Assembly: GCA_019454165.1 (NCBI GenBank)
Contig: CP075367.1
Location: 503,971 to 567,970, forward strand
Length of the DNA stretch: 64,000 nucleotides
Direction: 5' to 3'
Source of the DNA: Anaerolineales bacterium
GTDB lineage: Bacteria; Chloroflexota; Anaerolineae; Anaerolineales; UBA11579
Shown here: one piece after another, positions 35,017 through 44,675 of the stretch
Numbering within the stretch: the stretch's first letter is position 1
Layout: each line of letters begins with the position of its first letter
Position numbers and translations under genes: made by a program
Notes under the pieces: model-generated
Database searches by the model: none
The model's input: only the letters and a program-made list of their open reading frames with translations
Told to the model about the DNA's origin: nothing

Positions 35017-35757
35017 CTACTTCCACAACCCAATATCAAACTGAACGGCCAGCGCCCCGGCCGCTAATGCGGCGGCGGCCTGCGTTTCGCTCTCGATGCC
35101 GCCGGCGGCGATGAGGGGTACTTGGGTGCGGGCGAAGGCCTGCGTGACCGCCAGCATTAGTGGATAGATGGCCGCGCCATACAGCCGCCCCTTGAGCAGG
35201 CGGCCCTCGGCGCCAGGAAGGCTGCCGCGCGGCGCGCCCAGGCTGATGGCGCTGGCGCCGCCCGCCAGGCAAGGCGCGGCCAGCTCTTCGGCGCGGGGCA
35301 GGCTGAGTTGGGCGATGACCGGCAGCTTGCCGGCTGCCGCAGCGCACAGTTCGGCGGCGAGCTGGGGCGAGGCGTCCGCCGGAATGTTGAGTTCGATCCC
35401 TATAAGATTGTCGAGCGCTTCGATGTTGGGCATAACCTTGCGAAGCGCGGTGGGCTCGTCCACCAATAGATTGAGGATGATGGGCAGCGCGGCGTGAGCC
35501 CAGGCCATGCCGTACTCCTGGATGCTGCGGCGCAGCCCGGGATTGGGCAGCCCGGTATGCAGCAACACGCCGCCCGGGAACGGCAGCATGCGCTCGCCCT
35601 GGCTGGGGCGGCGGGCTTGCAGGCTGATGGGGTTGGTGGTGAACGCGCCAGGCGCCAGGCCGCCGGGCAGGCTGGTGTCTTTGGGCGCGAAGCCCAGGCT
35701 GCCGGCCGCGTTGAGGTACGGCGTGCGCAGATCCAGCGGGGGCGCGTCAGGAACCAT
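35017..35757 (-). CDS. Dihydroorotate-dehydrogenase-like FMN oxidoreductase
   Basis: A 246-residue TIM-barrel protein of the PyrD type. Recognisable parts: an N-terminal region with TPYLNAAGSLGFAPKD and PGAFTTNPISLQ, which match the FMN-binding NAAGS/TKT blocks; IGIELNIP; and the C-terminal PLIAAGGIESETQAAAALAAGALAVQFD, the phosphate-binding GGI. It is 50-60 residues shorter than a standard PyrD, with a compact central part, and the active-site Cys/Ser region is not clear, so the substrate is uncertain. Start is ATG 35757, six bases after TATAAT; the open frame extends upstream only through the promoter and DsbA gene. Confidence 0.72.
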   Translation of the reverse strand: MVPDAPPLDLRTPYLNAAGSLGFAPKDTSLPGGLAPGAFTTNPISLQARRPSQGERMLPFPGGVLLHTGLPNPGLRRSIQEYGMAWAHAALPIILNLLVDEPTALRKVMPNIEALDNLIGIELNIPADASPQLAAELCAAAAGKLPVIAQLSLPRAEELAAPCLAGGASAISLGAPRGSLPGAEGRLLKGRLYGAAIYPLMLAVTQAFARTQVPLIAAGGIESETQAAAALAAGALAVQFDIGLWK

Positions 35758-35763
35758 GCTGGC

Positions 35764-35815
35764 ATTATACGGGCGTGTGCTGCTGCGCCGTTTCTGCGCG
35801 GCGCGTAGATATAAT
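35764..35815. promoter_or_regulatory. Divergent leaderless promoters of the DHOD-like gene and dsbA-like gene
   Basis: Minus strand TATAAT (35769-35764) ends six bases from ATG 35757. Plus strand TATAAT (35810-35815) ends seven bases from ATG 35823. No ribosome-binding site or -35 is seen on either side. Confidence 0.65.
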
Positions 35816-35822
35816 GCCCCGC

Positions 35823-36605
35823 ATGGCAACGACAAAACGACCCCGCAAGGCTGCAAAGAAAACCGTATCCCCCATCGAGCGCACAAGATCAGGCCAGGAC
35901 ATCTTGCGCTTTGAGATCAAGCGCAGCCACTTTTGGGCGCTGGTGGCGCCGCTGGCCTTTGTGTTGGGCCTGGCGGCGGGATTCTTGCTGTGGGGTCGCG
36001 CGCCAGCCGCGGTAAATACCGGGCTGGGCCAAAGCCAGACGCAGGCCGGCACGCAGCTGGAAGATATCCAGCGCTACGACATCCCCATCGACGCGAATGA
36101 TCCGGTCTTCGGCCCGGCGGATGCACCGGTGACGATCGTGGAGTTTGCCGACTTCCAGTGCCCGTACTGTGTGCGCCATTTTGAGCAGACCCATCCGCTG
36201 ATCGTGGAGCAATACGGCGACCAGGTGCGCTTTGTGTTCAAGAACTACCCGTTGCGCTCGATCCATCCGGATGCGGACGCGGCCGCCCAGGCAGCCGAGT
36301 GCGCTCAAGAGCAGGGCAAGTTCTGGGAGTATCACGACTTGCTGTTCGGCGGCACACTAGGCCTGAGCCGCGAGGCGTATGCCGGCTATGCCGATCAGCT
36401 GGGCCTGGACGCGGACGCGCTGCTGACCTGCCTGGACGAAGGCCGCTATGCCGAATCGGTGCAGCGTGATTACGAGTTGGCGCAGCAGCTTGGCGTTTCG
36501 TCCACGCCGACGTTCTTCATCAACGGGATCGCGATGGTGGGGGCGTACCCGATCAGCGCGTTCCAGACCGTGATCGATTTTGAATTGGGAAACAGCGGGC
36601 AGTAG
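35823..36605 (+). CDS. Membrane-anchored DsbA/thioredoxin-like oxidoreductase
   Basis: A 260-residue protein with a basic N-terminus, one membrane anchor at about residues 39-58 (WALVAPLAFVLGLAAGFLLW) and a DsbA-type thioredoxin domain outside. The active site is CPYC at residues 113-116 (FADFQCPYCVRHF), and the cis-Pro loop is SSTPTFFING. It belongs to the Bdb/DsbA-like group that folds secreted proteins by making or shuffling disulfides. A second ATG (35814) falls in the -10 box, so ATG 35823 is preferred. No DsbB or VKOR gene is adjacent. Confidence 0.9.
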   Translation: MATTKRPRKAAKKTVSPIERTRSGQDILRFEIKRSHFWALVAPLAFVLGLAAGFLLWGRAPAAVNTGLGQSQTQAGTQLEDIQRYDIPIDANDPVFGPADAPVTIVEFADFQCPYCVRHFEQTHPLIVEQYGDQVRFVFKNYPLRSIHPDADAAAQAAECAQEQGKFWEYHDLLFGGTLGLSREAYAGYADQLGLDADALLTCLDEGRYAESVQRDYELAQQLGVSSTPTFFINGIAMVGAYPISAFQTVIDFELGNSGQ

Positions 36606-36611
36606 ATTATT

Positions 36612-37022
36612 CCGTGTGATTCTGACCGGGTTTGAGAAACCACACCGGATCGCCGATGCCAGACCAGGGAAGAATCCTTGCTGGCACGTCTTCTATTCAG
36701 TGACTGTTTGTGACTTCACGCGCTGCGTGGATGAGGGTAAAAAAACCAAATTGCTTCGTCAGCGCTGCGTAGCAGCGCAATCCTCGCAATGACAAAGGGT
36801 GTTAAAGAGGGCGCAGCATGCTGCGCCCCTATATAAACCGTGTCATTCTGACCGGGTTTGAGAAACTACGCCAGGATCGCCGAAGCCGGATCAGGGAAGA
36901 AGACATGCTGGCATGTCTTCTATGCAGTGTTGATTTTTTGGCTTACCAAGATGCCTTTGTGGGAAAGCACCAGATTGCTTCGTCAGCGCTGCATAGCAGC
37001 GCAATCCTCGCAATGACGGGTA
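36612..37022. repeat. Two diverged copies of a ~180-bp dispersed repeat with palindromes
   Basis: Copies begin at 36612 and 36838 (226 bases apart) with CCGTGT(G/C)ATTCTGACCGGGTTTGAGAAAC and end near 36792 and 37022 with CAGCGC, then AATCCTCGCAATGAC. The ends GTCATTC and GCAATGAC make inverted termini. A perfect 20-bp palindrome GGGCGCAGCATGCTGCGCCC (36809-36828) lies between them, and GAAGACATGC/GCATGTCTTC (36899-36920) inside copy two. No gene is in 36606-37084. Confidence 0.75.
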
Positions 37023-37084
37023 ATGGGGGATTGACTCGCTCGCAATGACGCAGCAACACTCCCCTGATTACTACTCCCTGCTCC

Positions 37085-37993
37085 CTACTCAGCTGGCTTC
37101 TTAAAATTCCAGATGCCGCGGGTCCGGCCCCAGCGGAGGCCGCAGCTGCATTGCAGCAGGGCCGTTTTGGGTTCCCCGGCCAGGGGCGCGCCGCATTCCG
37201 GGCACTTGAAGAACGCACCGGGGGCAGCCGCGGCCGCATCCGCGGCCAGGCGTGAGCGTACAAAGATGCTGGGGGTGAACTTCCAGAACGCGCCCAGGGG
37301 CTGAAACAAACCATCCAGCCAGACCAGCAAGCGGGTGGGCACGTTGCGCTTGAGCCAGCCGAGGCGGAAGTGCGAGACGGCCAACTGGCGTTCGATCCTG
37401 AAGCCCAGCTCCCGCAGCCAGCGGGTGATGGCCGCCGGGTGAAAGTCAAAGTTGAGTTCGATGTATTCCACCGGCTCGTGGTTGAAGGGGCTCCACTTTT
37501 GGCGGCCCAGCAGCCAGCGCAGGATGGATTTCAGGTTGCGCTTGTTGGCGTATTCGAGGATGAAGGTCGCCTTGGGCTGCAAAGTCTGGCGGATCTGGGC
37601 CAGCGCGGCCGGCGCATCCGCCATGTGGTGCAGGACGCGGATCATGGTTGCGCCGTCGAACAAGCCATCCACAAAGGGCAGCTTGTACACATCCGCGGCG
37701 ACGTAGACATAGCGATCGCTCTCCCCGAGGTATTGCTGGGCTTGTTCGAGCTGGGTGGTGGAGTAATCCATCACCACGATGCGCTCGTAGCCGGCGTAGC
37801 GCGGCGTGTTGCGGCCGGCGCCGGCGCCCACTTCGAGCATCAGCTTGCCGTGCTTGGGCAGCAGGCGGCGCAGGGCGATCTCTTCGGCGCCATCTTCATA
37901 GGCACGGCCACCCTGCTCCCAGAAGCGGGTTTGGTAGTCTGACCCCTCGTAATCGCAGATCGGTGGGTGCTGGGGATCAGTTGCCATTGACAT
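37085..37993 (-). CDS. SAM-dependent methyltransferase with C-terminal zinc ribbon
   Basis: A 302-residue class I methyltransferase. The SAM-binding loop is [19 protein letters not shown], followed by [17 protein letters not shown] and the acidic D-V-Y-K-L-P-F block; the class usually methylates small molecules or lipids. A large extra C-terminal part ends in [10 protein letters not shown] and [14 protein letters not shown], four cysteines of a probable zinc ribbon, an unusual addition. The start at ATG 37993 (or ATG 37987) overlaps the end of the UDP-glucose dehydrogenase gene, so it is in that operon. Substrate unknown. Confidence 0.82.
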   Translation of the reverse strand: MSMATDPQHPPICDYEGSDYQTRFWEQGGRAYEDGAEEIALRRLLPKHGKLMLEVGAGAGRNTPRYAGYERIVVMDYSTTQLEQAQQYLGESDRYVYVAADVYKLPFVDGLFDGATMIRVLHHMADAPAALAQIRQTLQPKATFILEYANKRNLKSILRWLLGRQKWSPFNHEPVEYIELNFDFHPAAITRWLRELGFRIERQLAVSHFRLGWLKRNVPTRLLVWLDGLFQPLGAFWKFTPSIFVRSRLAADAAAAAPGAFFKCPECGAPLAGEPKTALLQCSCGLRWGRTRGIWNFKKPAE

Positions 37994-39320
37994 GGGCTCT
38001 GATCTTGGTCTTGGCGCCTTCTGCGTTGCCGCGGCCCACACCGTAATAGGTGAAGCCCAGGTTGCGCATGATGTCTGGCTGGTAGATGTTGCGGCCATCC
38101 AGTAAAACCGGCTGCTTCATGCTGTCACGCACGCGGGCCAGGTCCAAATTCTTGAATTCGTTCCATTCGGTGGCCACCAACACCGCGTCCACGCCTTCGG
38201 CCAGGGCATAGGCGTCTTTGGCCATCGCCACGCCGGGCAGCACGCTGCGGGCCACATCCATGGCTACCGGGTCGTAGCCGCGCACGGTGGCGCCGGCCGC
38301 TTGCAGTGTGGCGGCGATATCAATGGACGGCGCATCGCGCATATCGTCTGTGTTGGCTTTGAAGGCCAGGCCCAGCAGGCCGATGGTCTTGCCCTGCAGG
38401 CCGCCCAACATCTCATCCAGCTTTTGGACGATGGCGTTGCGGCGGGCTGTGTTGACTTCCATCACGGAGTTGAGGATACGCGTGTCCACACCCATTTCAT
38501 CCCCCATGAAGGCGAGGGCTTTCACGTCTTTGGGGAAGCACGAGCCGCCGTAGCCAAGCCCGGCTTCGAGGAACTGCTTGCCGATACGGGCATCGAAGCC
38601 CATCCCGGCGGCGACCTCTTTGACGTCGGCGCCGAGGCGCTCGCAGATGTCGGCGATCTCGTTAATGAAAGAGATCTTGGTGGCTAGGAAGGCGTTGGAG
38701 GCGTACTTGATCATCTCGGCCGTGCGCAGGTCCGTGATCACGATGGGGGCGCGCAGGGTCAGGTGCAGCTGGGCCACTTTGTCGGCGGCCTCGCGGCTGG
38801 TGGAGCCCAGCACTGTGCGGTGCGGGTTCATGAAATCGGCGATAGCAACGCCCTCACGCAGGAATTCGGGGCAGGAGACCACCCAGAACTCGATCGGGGT
38901 CGGCTGGGCCTCGCGCACGATCTCGGCCACCCAGTCGCCCGTGCCCACGGGCACGGTCGACTTGTTGATCACGACCAACGGGGCGGTCATGTTCTGGGCG
39001 ATGCTGCGGGCGGCCGCGGCCACGTACTTGAGGTCAGCCTCGCCGTCCGAGCCGGAGGGCGTGCCCACGCAAATGAACACGAATTCGCTGTCTTGCAGGG
39101 CGTCTTTGTAGGAGGTGGTGAAGCTCAGGCGGCCGGCGGCCACATTGCGCTTAACCAGCTCCTCCAGGCCGGGCTCATAGATGGGCATTTCGCCGCGCTT
39201 CAGGCCGGCGACGCGGTTCTCATCCACATCCAGGGCGATGACCTGGTTGCCCAGGTCGCTAAAGCAGGCTGCGGTCACCAGACCCACATAGCCTACGCCG
39301 ATAACAGTGATCTTTCGCAT
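37977..39320 (-). CDS. UDP-glucose/GDP-mannose dehydrogenase family protein (UDP-glucose 6-dehydrogenase)
   Basis: A 447-residue dehydrogenase that makes UDP-glucuronate or a similar sugar acid from an NDP-sugar with two NAD+. The N-terminal Rossmann fold is [20 protein letters not shown], and the catalytic Cys261 lies in [12 protein letters not shown]. Other blocks are [36 protein letters not shown] and the C-terminal UDP-binding domain. ATG at 39320 has GGAGG upstream. UDP-glucuronate would feed surface polysaccharides. The methyltransferase gene follows in the same operon. Confidence 0.93.
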   Translation of the reverse strand: MRKITVIGVGYVGLVTAACFSDLGNQVIALDVDENRVAGLKRGEMPIYEPGLEELVKRNVAAGRLSFTTSYKDALQDSEFVFICVGTPSGSDGEADLKYVAAAARSIAQNMTAPLVVINKSTVPVGTGDWVAEIVREAQPTPIEFWVVSCPEFLREGVAIADFMNPHRTVLGSTSREAADKVAQLHLTLRAPIVITDLRTAEMIKYASNAFLATKISFINEIADICERLGADVKEVAAGMGFDARIGKQFLEAGLGYGGSCFPKDVKALAFMGDEMGVDTRILNSVMEVNTARRNAIVQKLDEMLGGLQGKTIGLLGLAFKANTDDMRDAPSIDIAATLQAAGATVRGYDPVAMDVARSVLPGVAMAKDAYALAEGVDAVLVATEWNEFKNLDLARVRDSMKQPVLLDGRNIYQPDIMRNLGFTYYGVGRGNAEGAKTKIRAHVNGN

Positions 39321-39387
39321 TCGGGGTGTGCCTCCAAAGTTACGGGTGAATAATAACACCCGCCTCACTTCGCCGTTTGCCGCCGCG

Positions 39388-40200
39388 ATGAGCATGCAGA
39401 AAGGGTACGATCTTCGCCAAGTGAGGCGGCAATACTACCTGATAGCAGGGTTGATTGCTGTACTCCTCCTGGGGGCATGCGGGGGGCGTAGTCCTGAGCC
39501 CGCGCCTACGCTTGAGGTGGTGCCTACGGCTACCGCCGTGCCTGCGCCCACCAGCGAACCGCAGCCCACGCCTACAGAAACCGCCATCGCCCTGAGCCCG
39601 ATCTGCTCGCCGCTGGCCGAGCATGAGATCGCCACACTGCTGAGCCTGTACCTGACCCAGCCGTTCATCCCGCCCCAGGGCGCCAACAAGGAGACCGGCC
39701 ACCACGGGCTCGACTTTGCCTATTACAGCGGCGGCCCCACCGGCGGGCACATCAACGGCACGCCGATCCAATCCATGCTGGATGGGGTCGTGGCCGGCAT
39801 GGGCTACAACGCCGTGTATGGCTATTACTTGATCACTGAGACGCCGTTCGCACTGTTGCCTGCGGAGCTGGCCGAGCATTACGAAGCAGGCGCGGACGAG
39901 TCGTTGTATATGCTGTACGGGCATATGCAGCAACCTGCGCCGCTGGCGCAGGGGGATACGGTGACCTGCGGCCAGGTGGTCAGCTATGTAGGCAATTCGG
40001 GCAGCCAGCAATTTTCCTCTGACCCTCATCTGCATATCGAAACGCGAGTGGGCGCGGCGGGCCAACGCCTGGCGGAGACGGCCTACTACACAGCGGATGC
40101 CACCGAAGCGCAGAAGGCGGAGTATTTGCGCTGGCGCACCAGCGATGAGTTTAGGCTGATGGATCCCACAATTCTGTTGGTCTACACACTGAGGGAGTAG
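39388..40200 (+). CDS. M23-family peptidoglycan hydrolase lipoprotein
   Basis: A 270-residue lipoprotein. The signal [13 protein letters not shown] ends in a lipobox, then a Pro/Thr-rich linker of about 40 residues. The zinc peptidase domain (LytM type) starts about residue 95: HHGLDFAYY carries the first His and Asp ligands and [11 protein letters not shown] the last His-x-His. Such enzymes cut peptide crosslinks in peptidoglycan or are inactive activators of amidases; the metal residues here are intact. I use ATG 39388 (ATG 39394 is equally possible); an open stretch before it runs into the divergent gene. Confidence 0.85.
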   Translation: MSMQKGYDLRQVRRQYYLIAGLIAVLLLGACGGRSPEPAPTLEVVPTATAVPAPTSEPQPTPTETAIALSPICSPLAEHEIATLLSLYLTQPFIPPQGANKETGHHGLDFAYYSGGPTGGHINGTPIQSMLDGVVAGMGYNAVYGYYLITETPFALLPAELAEHYEAGADESLYMLYGHMQQPAPLAQGDTVTCGQVVSYVGNSGSQQFSSDPHLHIETRVGAAGQRLAETAYYTADATEAQKAEYLRWRTSDEFRLMDPTILLVYTLRE

Positions 40201-40211
40201 CCTGCCTCTTT

Positions 40212-40524
40212 CATATCCGTGCGGGAGAGTTTGCGAAGCAAACTCCAAGCGCTTAGCTGTTTGCATATCCGTGCGGGAGAGTTTGCGAAGCAAGCTCCAA
40301 GCGCTCGGCTGCTTGCATACCCGCGCGGGAGCGTTTGCAAAGAAAGCTCCAAACGCTTAGCTGTTTGCATATCCGTGTGGGAGAGTTTGCGAAGCAAGCT
40401 CCAAGCGCTTAGCTGTTTGCATATCCGTGCGGGAGAGTTTGCGAAGCAAACTCCAAGCGCTCGGCTGTTTTGCATATCCGTGCGGGAGAGTTTGCGAAGC
40501 AAACTCCAAACGCTCGGCTGCTTT
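40212..40524. repeat. Six-copy tandem array of a 52-bp hairpin repeat
   Basis: Units start at 40212, 40264, 40316, 40368, 40420 and 40473. Each is CATATCCGTG, CGGGAGAGTTTGCGAAGC, AAACTCC, AAGCGCTTAGCTGTTTG or a near variant; unit three is the most diverged. Each contains the palindrome GAGTTTGCGAAGCAAACTC. There are no spacers, so it is not a CRISPR. Two open frames exist only because the unit lacks stops in two directions. It fills most of the 369-base gap before hutU. Confidence 0.93.
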
Positions 40525-40534
40525 TGCCGAGCGT
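40510..40534. terminator. Hairpin at the end of the 52-bp array
   Basis: ACGCTCGGC, loop TGCTTTT, GCCGAGCGT. A stable stem at the array end, without a T-run; it may end or protect transcripts from the M23 gene or the array. Confidence 0.45.
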
Positions 40535-40569
40535 AGTAAACTGGCCTTATCCCACGGTAAGGACCCGGC

Positions 40570-42225
40570 ATGAGCTCACCCCGAGTACTCCGCGCCCCGC
40601 GCGGCCCCCAGCTGACTTGCAAGAACTGGCAGATCGAAGCGGTCTACCGCATGCTGCACAACAACCTGGACCCCGAGGTGGCCGAGCGCCCCGAAGACCT
40701 GGTGGTGTACGGCGGCCGCGGCCAGGCGGCCCGCAGTTGGGAAGCGTTCGACGCGATTTTGGAAACGCTGCGCACGCTGGAGCCGGATGAGACCCTGCTG
40801 GTGCAGTCGGGCAAGCCGGTGGCCGTGTTCCGCTCGCACACGGATGCGCCACGCGTGCTGATCGCCAACTCCAACCTGGTGCCGTACTGGGCTACCCAGC
40901 ATCACTTTGATGAGCTGGCCGCCAAGGGGCTGATGATGTACGGCCAGATGACAGCCGGCTCGTGGATCTATATTGGCACGCAAGGCATCTTGCAAGGCAC
41001 CTATGAGACGCTGGGCGCGCTGGCGCGCCAGCGTGGCTGGGGCTCGCTCAAGGGCAAGTTCGTGCTCACTGCCGGCCTGGGCGGCATGGGCGGCGCCCAG
41101 CCGCTGGCCGTCACCATGAACGAAGGCGTTGGCCTGGTGGTGGAGGTGGACCCGGCCCGCGCCAAGCGCCGCCAGGAGATCGGCTATGTGGATGATGTGG
41201 TCGATACGCTGGAAGAGGCCATGACCCTGGTGGAGGAGCATGTCGCCAAGGGGCAGCCGCGCTCGATCGGGCTGATCGGCAATGCGGCCGAGATCTTTCC
41301 GGAATTGTTGCAGCGTGGCGTGGTACCGGATGTGGTCACCGACCAGACCCCGGCCCACGACCTGCTGGCCTATATCCCCGCCGGCATGAGCCTGGCGGAG
41401 GCGGAGGCGCTGCGCAGCAGCGACCCCGCCGAGTTCGAGCGGCGCTCACAGGCCAGCATGGCCGCCCATGTGGAGGCCATGCTGGGCTTTCAGCATAAAG
41501 GCAGCGAGGTGTTCGACTACGGCAACAACCTGCGCCAACGGGCGCTGGAGTACGGCGTCAAGAACGCCTTCGACTTCCCCGGGTTCGTGCCTGCCTATAT
41601 CCGCCCGCTATTCAGTGAGGGCAAGGGCCCGTTCCGCTGGGTGGCGCTGAGCGGCGACCCTGAAGATATCTACAAGACTGACGCAGCCATCAAGCAGCTC
41701 TTCCCCGAAGATGCGCATTTGCACCGCTGGCTGGATATGGCCCGCGAGCGCATTCCCTTTCAGGGCTTGCCGGCGCGCATTTGCTGGCTGGGCTACGGCG
41801 AGCGCGCCAAGGCCGGTCTGCGCTTCAACGAGATGGTAGCCAATGGCGAGCTGAGCGCGCCGCTGGCGATCGGGCGGGATCATTTGGATTCCGGCTCGGT
41901 GGCCTCGCCCAACCGCGAGACCGAGGCGATGAAGGACGGCACCGACGCGGTCAGCGATTGGCCGATCCTCAACGCGCTCATCAACGCTGTCAACGGCGCC
42001 ACCTGGGTCTCGTTCCATCACGGCGGCGGGGTGGGCATCGGCTACAGCCAGCATGCCGGCCAGGTGATCGTGGCGGACGGCACGCCGGAGGCGGCCGCCC
42101 GCCTGGAACGCGTGCTGACCAGCGACCCCGGCATGGGCGTGGTGCGCCACGCCGATGCCGGCTACGACGAGGCGTTGGCCGCGGCTAAGCGCCACGGCAT
42201 CAAGATGCCGATGCTGGGCCGCTAG
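40570..42225 (+). CDS. hutU: Urocanate hydratase
   Basis: A 551-residue urocanase, which adds water to urocanate in histidine breakdown with a tightly bound NAD+. Strong family blocks include [50 protein letters not shown] and [15 protein letters not shown]. The catalytic Cys405 sits in [18 protein letters not shown] precedes the ATG. No hutH, hutI or hutG is near, so the pathway is split. An MFS transporter gene follows after nine bases and may be cotranscribed. Confidence 0.97.
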   Translation: MSSPRVLRAPRGPQLTCKNWQIEAVYRMLHNNLDPEVAERPEDLVVYGGRGQAARSWEAFDAILETLRTLEPDETLLVQSGKPVAVFRSHTDAPRVLIANSNLVPYWATQHHFDELAAKGLMMYGQMTAGSWIYIGTQGILQGTYETLGALARQRGWGSLKGKFVLTAGLGGMGGAQPLAVTMNEGVGLVVEVDPARAKRRQEIGYVDDVVDTLEEAMTLVEEHVAKGQPRSIGLIGNAAEIFPELLQRGVVPDVVTDQTPAHDLLAYIPAGMSLAEAEALRSSDPAEFERRSQASMAAHVEAMLGFQHKGSEVFDYGNNLRQRALEYGVKNAFDFPGFVPAYIRPLFSEGKGPFRWVALSGDPEDIYKTDAAIKQLFPEDAHLHRWLDMARERIPFQGLPARICWLGYGERAKAGLRFNEMVANGELSAPLAIGRDHLDSGSVASPNRETEAMKDGTDAVSDWPILNALINAVNGATWVSFHHGGGVGIGYSQHAGQVIVADGTPEAAARLERVLTSDPGMGVVRHADAGYDEALAAAKRHGIKMPMLGR

Positions 42226-42233
42226 AACTACAC

Positions 42234-43406
42234 ATGAACGCGCGTAGAAATTCCCTGCGAGTGCAACTCGTGCTCTTTACATTCATTCGGATGCTGATCA
42301 GCATCGCGTTCCGCATGGTGTATCCCTTCCTGCCCGTGTTTCGGGATGCACTCAACGTGCCGCTGGAGACGCTGACCCGCGCCGTGGGCCTGCGCTCGCT
42401 GGTCTCAGCCTTCGTTGCGCCGTTCCTGGCCACCGTGGGGGACAGCCGCGGCCGCCGGGCTGGCTTGATATTGGGCATGAGCGTCTTCGTCAGCGGCGCG
42501 GCGGTGGTGAGCCTATGGCCTACCTTCGGCGGCTTTGTGACCGCCATGGTGCTGATGCTGATCGGCAAAGCCACCTTCGACCCCTCGCTGCAGGCCTACA
42601 TCGGCGACCGTGTGCCGTACGCGCAACGCAGCGCGGCCATCACCGTGACCGAGTTCAGCTGGTCTGGCGCGTTCATCCTGGGCGTGCCGGCTATGGGCTG
42701 GGTGATCGGGCGGGCGGGGTGGCTGGCGCCCTTTCAGCTCTTGGGCGTGCTGGTGCTGGCCTGCATCGGCGTGGTGCTGTTCACGCTGCCCAAGCAAAGC
42801 GCCCCGCACGCGGCGGCCAGCGGCGCGTTGGGCAATTTCAAAGTGATCGTGCAGTCGCCAGCGGCGCGCATGGTGCTGCTGTTCACGCTGTTCACCTGTC
42901 TGGCGAACGAGCTGGTGGCGCTGACCTTTGGCGTGTGGCTGGAGATGAGCTTCGGCCTGCAGCTGGCCGCCCTGGGCGCGGCGGCGGCCGTGCTGGGCAT
43001 CGCCGAGCTGAGCGGCGAGGGCCTGGTGGCGCTGGTGACCGACCGGCTGGGCAAGCGCCGCGCCATCACGCTGGGCCTGCTGGTGAACTGCCTGGCTGGG
43101 GCGGCCATGCCTATATTCGGCGGCAGCTATGCTGGCGCGCTGGTGACGTTGTTTCTCTTCTATGTGAGCTTTGAGTTCATTATTGTGAGCAGCATCCCGC
43201 TGATGACCGAGGTCATGCCGGCGGCGCGCGCCACGATGATGTCTGGCTTCGTCACCTTTGCTTCCATCGGCCGGGCGCTGGCCAGCTGGTTCACGCCGTT
43301 GCTGTTCGCCCACGGCTTTGAGTTCAACACCGGCGCGGCGATCACCTTCAACCTGCTGGCGTTCGTGTGCCTGCGCGGTCTGCGGGTTGGCCCCGAGCAC
43401 GGCTAG
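42234..43406 (+). CDS. MFS transporter
   Basis: A 390-residue membrane protein with about 12 helices. The loop between helices 2 and 3 has PFLATVGDSRGRRAGLILG, the MFS G-D-x-x-G-R-R-x signature, and a second copy is in the C-terminal half (ALVTDRLGKRRAITLGL). It lies nine bases after hutU. It is likely a secondary carrier; a link to histidine or urocanate uptake is only a guess from position. Confidence 0.85.
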   Translation: MNARRNSLRVQLVLFTFIRMLISIAFRMVYPFLPVFRDALNVPLETLTRAVGLRSLVSAFVAPFLATVGDSRGRRAGLILGMSVFVSGAAVVSLWPTFGGFVTAMVLMLIGKATFDPSLQAYIGDRVPYAQRSAAITVTEFSWSGAFILGVPAMGWVIGRAGWLAPFQLLGVLVLACIGVVLFTLPKQSAPHAAASGALGNFKVIVQSPAARMVLLFTLFTCLANELVALTFGVWLEMSFGLQLAALGAAAAVLGIAELSGEGLVALVTDRLGKRRAITLGLLVNCLAGAAMPIFGGSYAGALVTLFLFYVSFEFIIVSSIPLMTEVMPAARATMMSGFVTFASIGRALASWFTPLLFAHGFEFNTGAAITFNLLAFVCLRGLRVGPEHG

Positions 43407-43460
43407 ACAAGACCAATCCTCCCTTAAGCTGGCTGGGCCGCGCCAACAGGGCCGCGCCGA

Positions 43461-43466
43461 TATAAT
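43461..43466 (+). promoter_or_regulatory. -10 box of the L,D-transpeptidase gene
   Basis: TATAAT nine bases before ATG 43476; the leader would be about two or three bases, nearly leaderless. Confidence 0.5.
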
Positions 43467-43475
43467 TTCCCCAAT

Positions 43476-44675
43476 ATGCGCACCCTGAACGCTGCCCTCC
43501 TGCTTGCTTTCATCCTGACCCTGGTCCCGACCCCCGCGTTGGCGGCGCCCACCCCGGTGCCGGCTGCCGGCGACCCGCTGTGCCTGCCGCCCGCCTTCAG
43601 CTCCTCGGCTGATTGCCAACCGTTGGGCTCATTTGGCTACTTCAAGCGCCTGGCCGACATGGGCATGTCGCTGCCGCTGCGCCCGCTGGATGCCAAGCTG
43701 ATCGACCCGGCCTTGGCCGAGCTGCCGATCAGCTATGCGATCATCAACACGGTCGACAGCACGGGCATCTTGCAGCGCCCGGTGTTTGCCACGCTGGATG
43801 ATGCGGTGGCGTACACGAACCCGCGCTCCTACATCAAATACGGCGACAGCCCGCACTATGTGACCTATACCGGCATCCAGCAAGTGGATGGCACTAGCTA
43901 TTACCTGACCAACCTGGGCTGGATGCGCCGCAGCGACCTCTCCCCGGTGGAGGTGCGCCGCTTCGGCATGGGCATGCTCTTTGACACCGCGCCGACGCGC
44001 TCGTTCGGCTGGGTGCTGGAATATTCGGGCGGCGAGATGGCGCCCTTCCAGACCTACAGCAGCCCCAGCCTGCAGGCGCCGCGCTCCCCTGGCAGTTTGG
44101 CTGCCTACAGCGTGATCGAAGTCTTCGAGATCCAGCAGGTCAATGATCTGCACTGGTACCTGGTGGGGCCGGACCAATGGCTGAATTCGCTGCAGATGCG
44201 TTTGGTGGAGCCGATGAAGGAAGCGCCGGCCGGTGTGGACACCGGGCGTTGGATCGAGATCAATCTGCAGCAGCAATCCCTGGCAGTGTACGAGGACAAC
44301 AAGCTCATTTTTGCCACGCTGATCGCGACTGGCCTGGACAATCTGTGGACGCGGCCGGGCCTGTTCCAGGTATACGAAAAGCACGACACCACTGCGATGA
44401 GCGGTGATTTCTCCGGCGGCACGGGCGGCTACTACTATCTGGCCGATGTGCCCTGGACGATGTATTACGACCAGGCCCGCGCCATCCACGGCGCCTACTG
44501 GCGCCAGAAGCAGTTCTTCGGCTACCAGGGCTCGCACGGCTGCGTGAACCTGGCCATTGGCGATGCGCGCTGGGTCTACGAATGGGCCAATGTTGGCGAT
44601 TGGGTGTATGTGCACGACCCGTCTGGCCGTACCCCGACTGACGATGAGTTCCAGTACAGCGAGGGTGGGGCGTAG
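43476..44675 (+). CDS. L,D-transpeptidase (YkuD domain), exported
   Basis: A 399-residue exported enzyme. Signal MRTLNAALLLAFILTLVPTPALAA; a middle region of about 220 residues without named domain but with a possible SH3-like block at YSSPSLQAPRSPGSLAAYSVIEVF; then a YkuD domain from residue 255 (GRWIEINLQQQSLAVYEDNK). Active site: HGAYW followed by GSHGCVNL with the catalytic Cys. These enzymes form 3-3 crosslinks or attach proteins to peptidoglycan, and intact catalytic residues suggest activity. The protein implies a peptidoglycan or similar wall. Starts ATG 43476 in a near-leaderless setting. Confidence 0.92.
   Translation: MRTLNAALLLAFILTLVPTPALAAPTPVPAAGDPLCLPPAFSSSADCQPLGSFGYFKRLADMGMSLPLRPLDAKLIDPALAELPISYAIINTVDSTGILQRPVFATLDDAVAYTNPRSYIKYGDSPHYVTYTGIQQVDGTSYYLTNLGWMRRSDLSPVEVRRFGMGMLFDTAPTRSFGWVLEYSGGEMAPFQTYSSPSLQAPRSPGSLAAYSVIEVFEIQQVNDLHWYLVGPDQWLNSLQMRLVEPMKEAPAGVDTGRWIEINLQQQSLAVYEDNKLIFATLIATGLDNLWTRPGLFQVYEKHDTTAMSGDFSGGTGGYYYLADVPWTMYYDQARAIHGAYWRQKQFFGYQGSHGCVNLAIGDARWVYEWANVGDWVYVHDPSGRTPTDDEFQYSEGGA

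Noticed and set aside
36612-37048. Short proteins of 70-76 codons in the repeat spacer
   Set aside because: They lie in the duplicated non-coding repeat; frames are not conserved between the two copies.
40212-40524. CRISPR array
   Set aside because: The repeat unit is 52 bases and contiguous, with no unique spacers and no cas genes.
40182-40622. Protein genes in the 52-bp repeat array (both strands)
   Set aside because: The repeating peptide (e.g. SLRSKLQALS) only reflects the unit being free of stops in those frames; there is no start signal or conserved composition.
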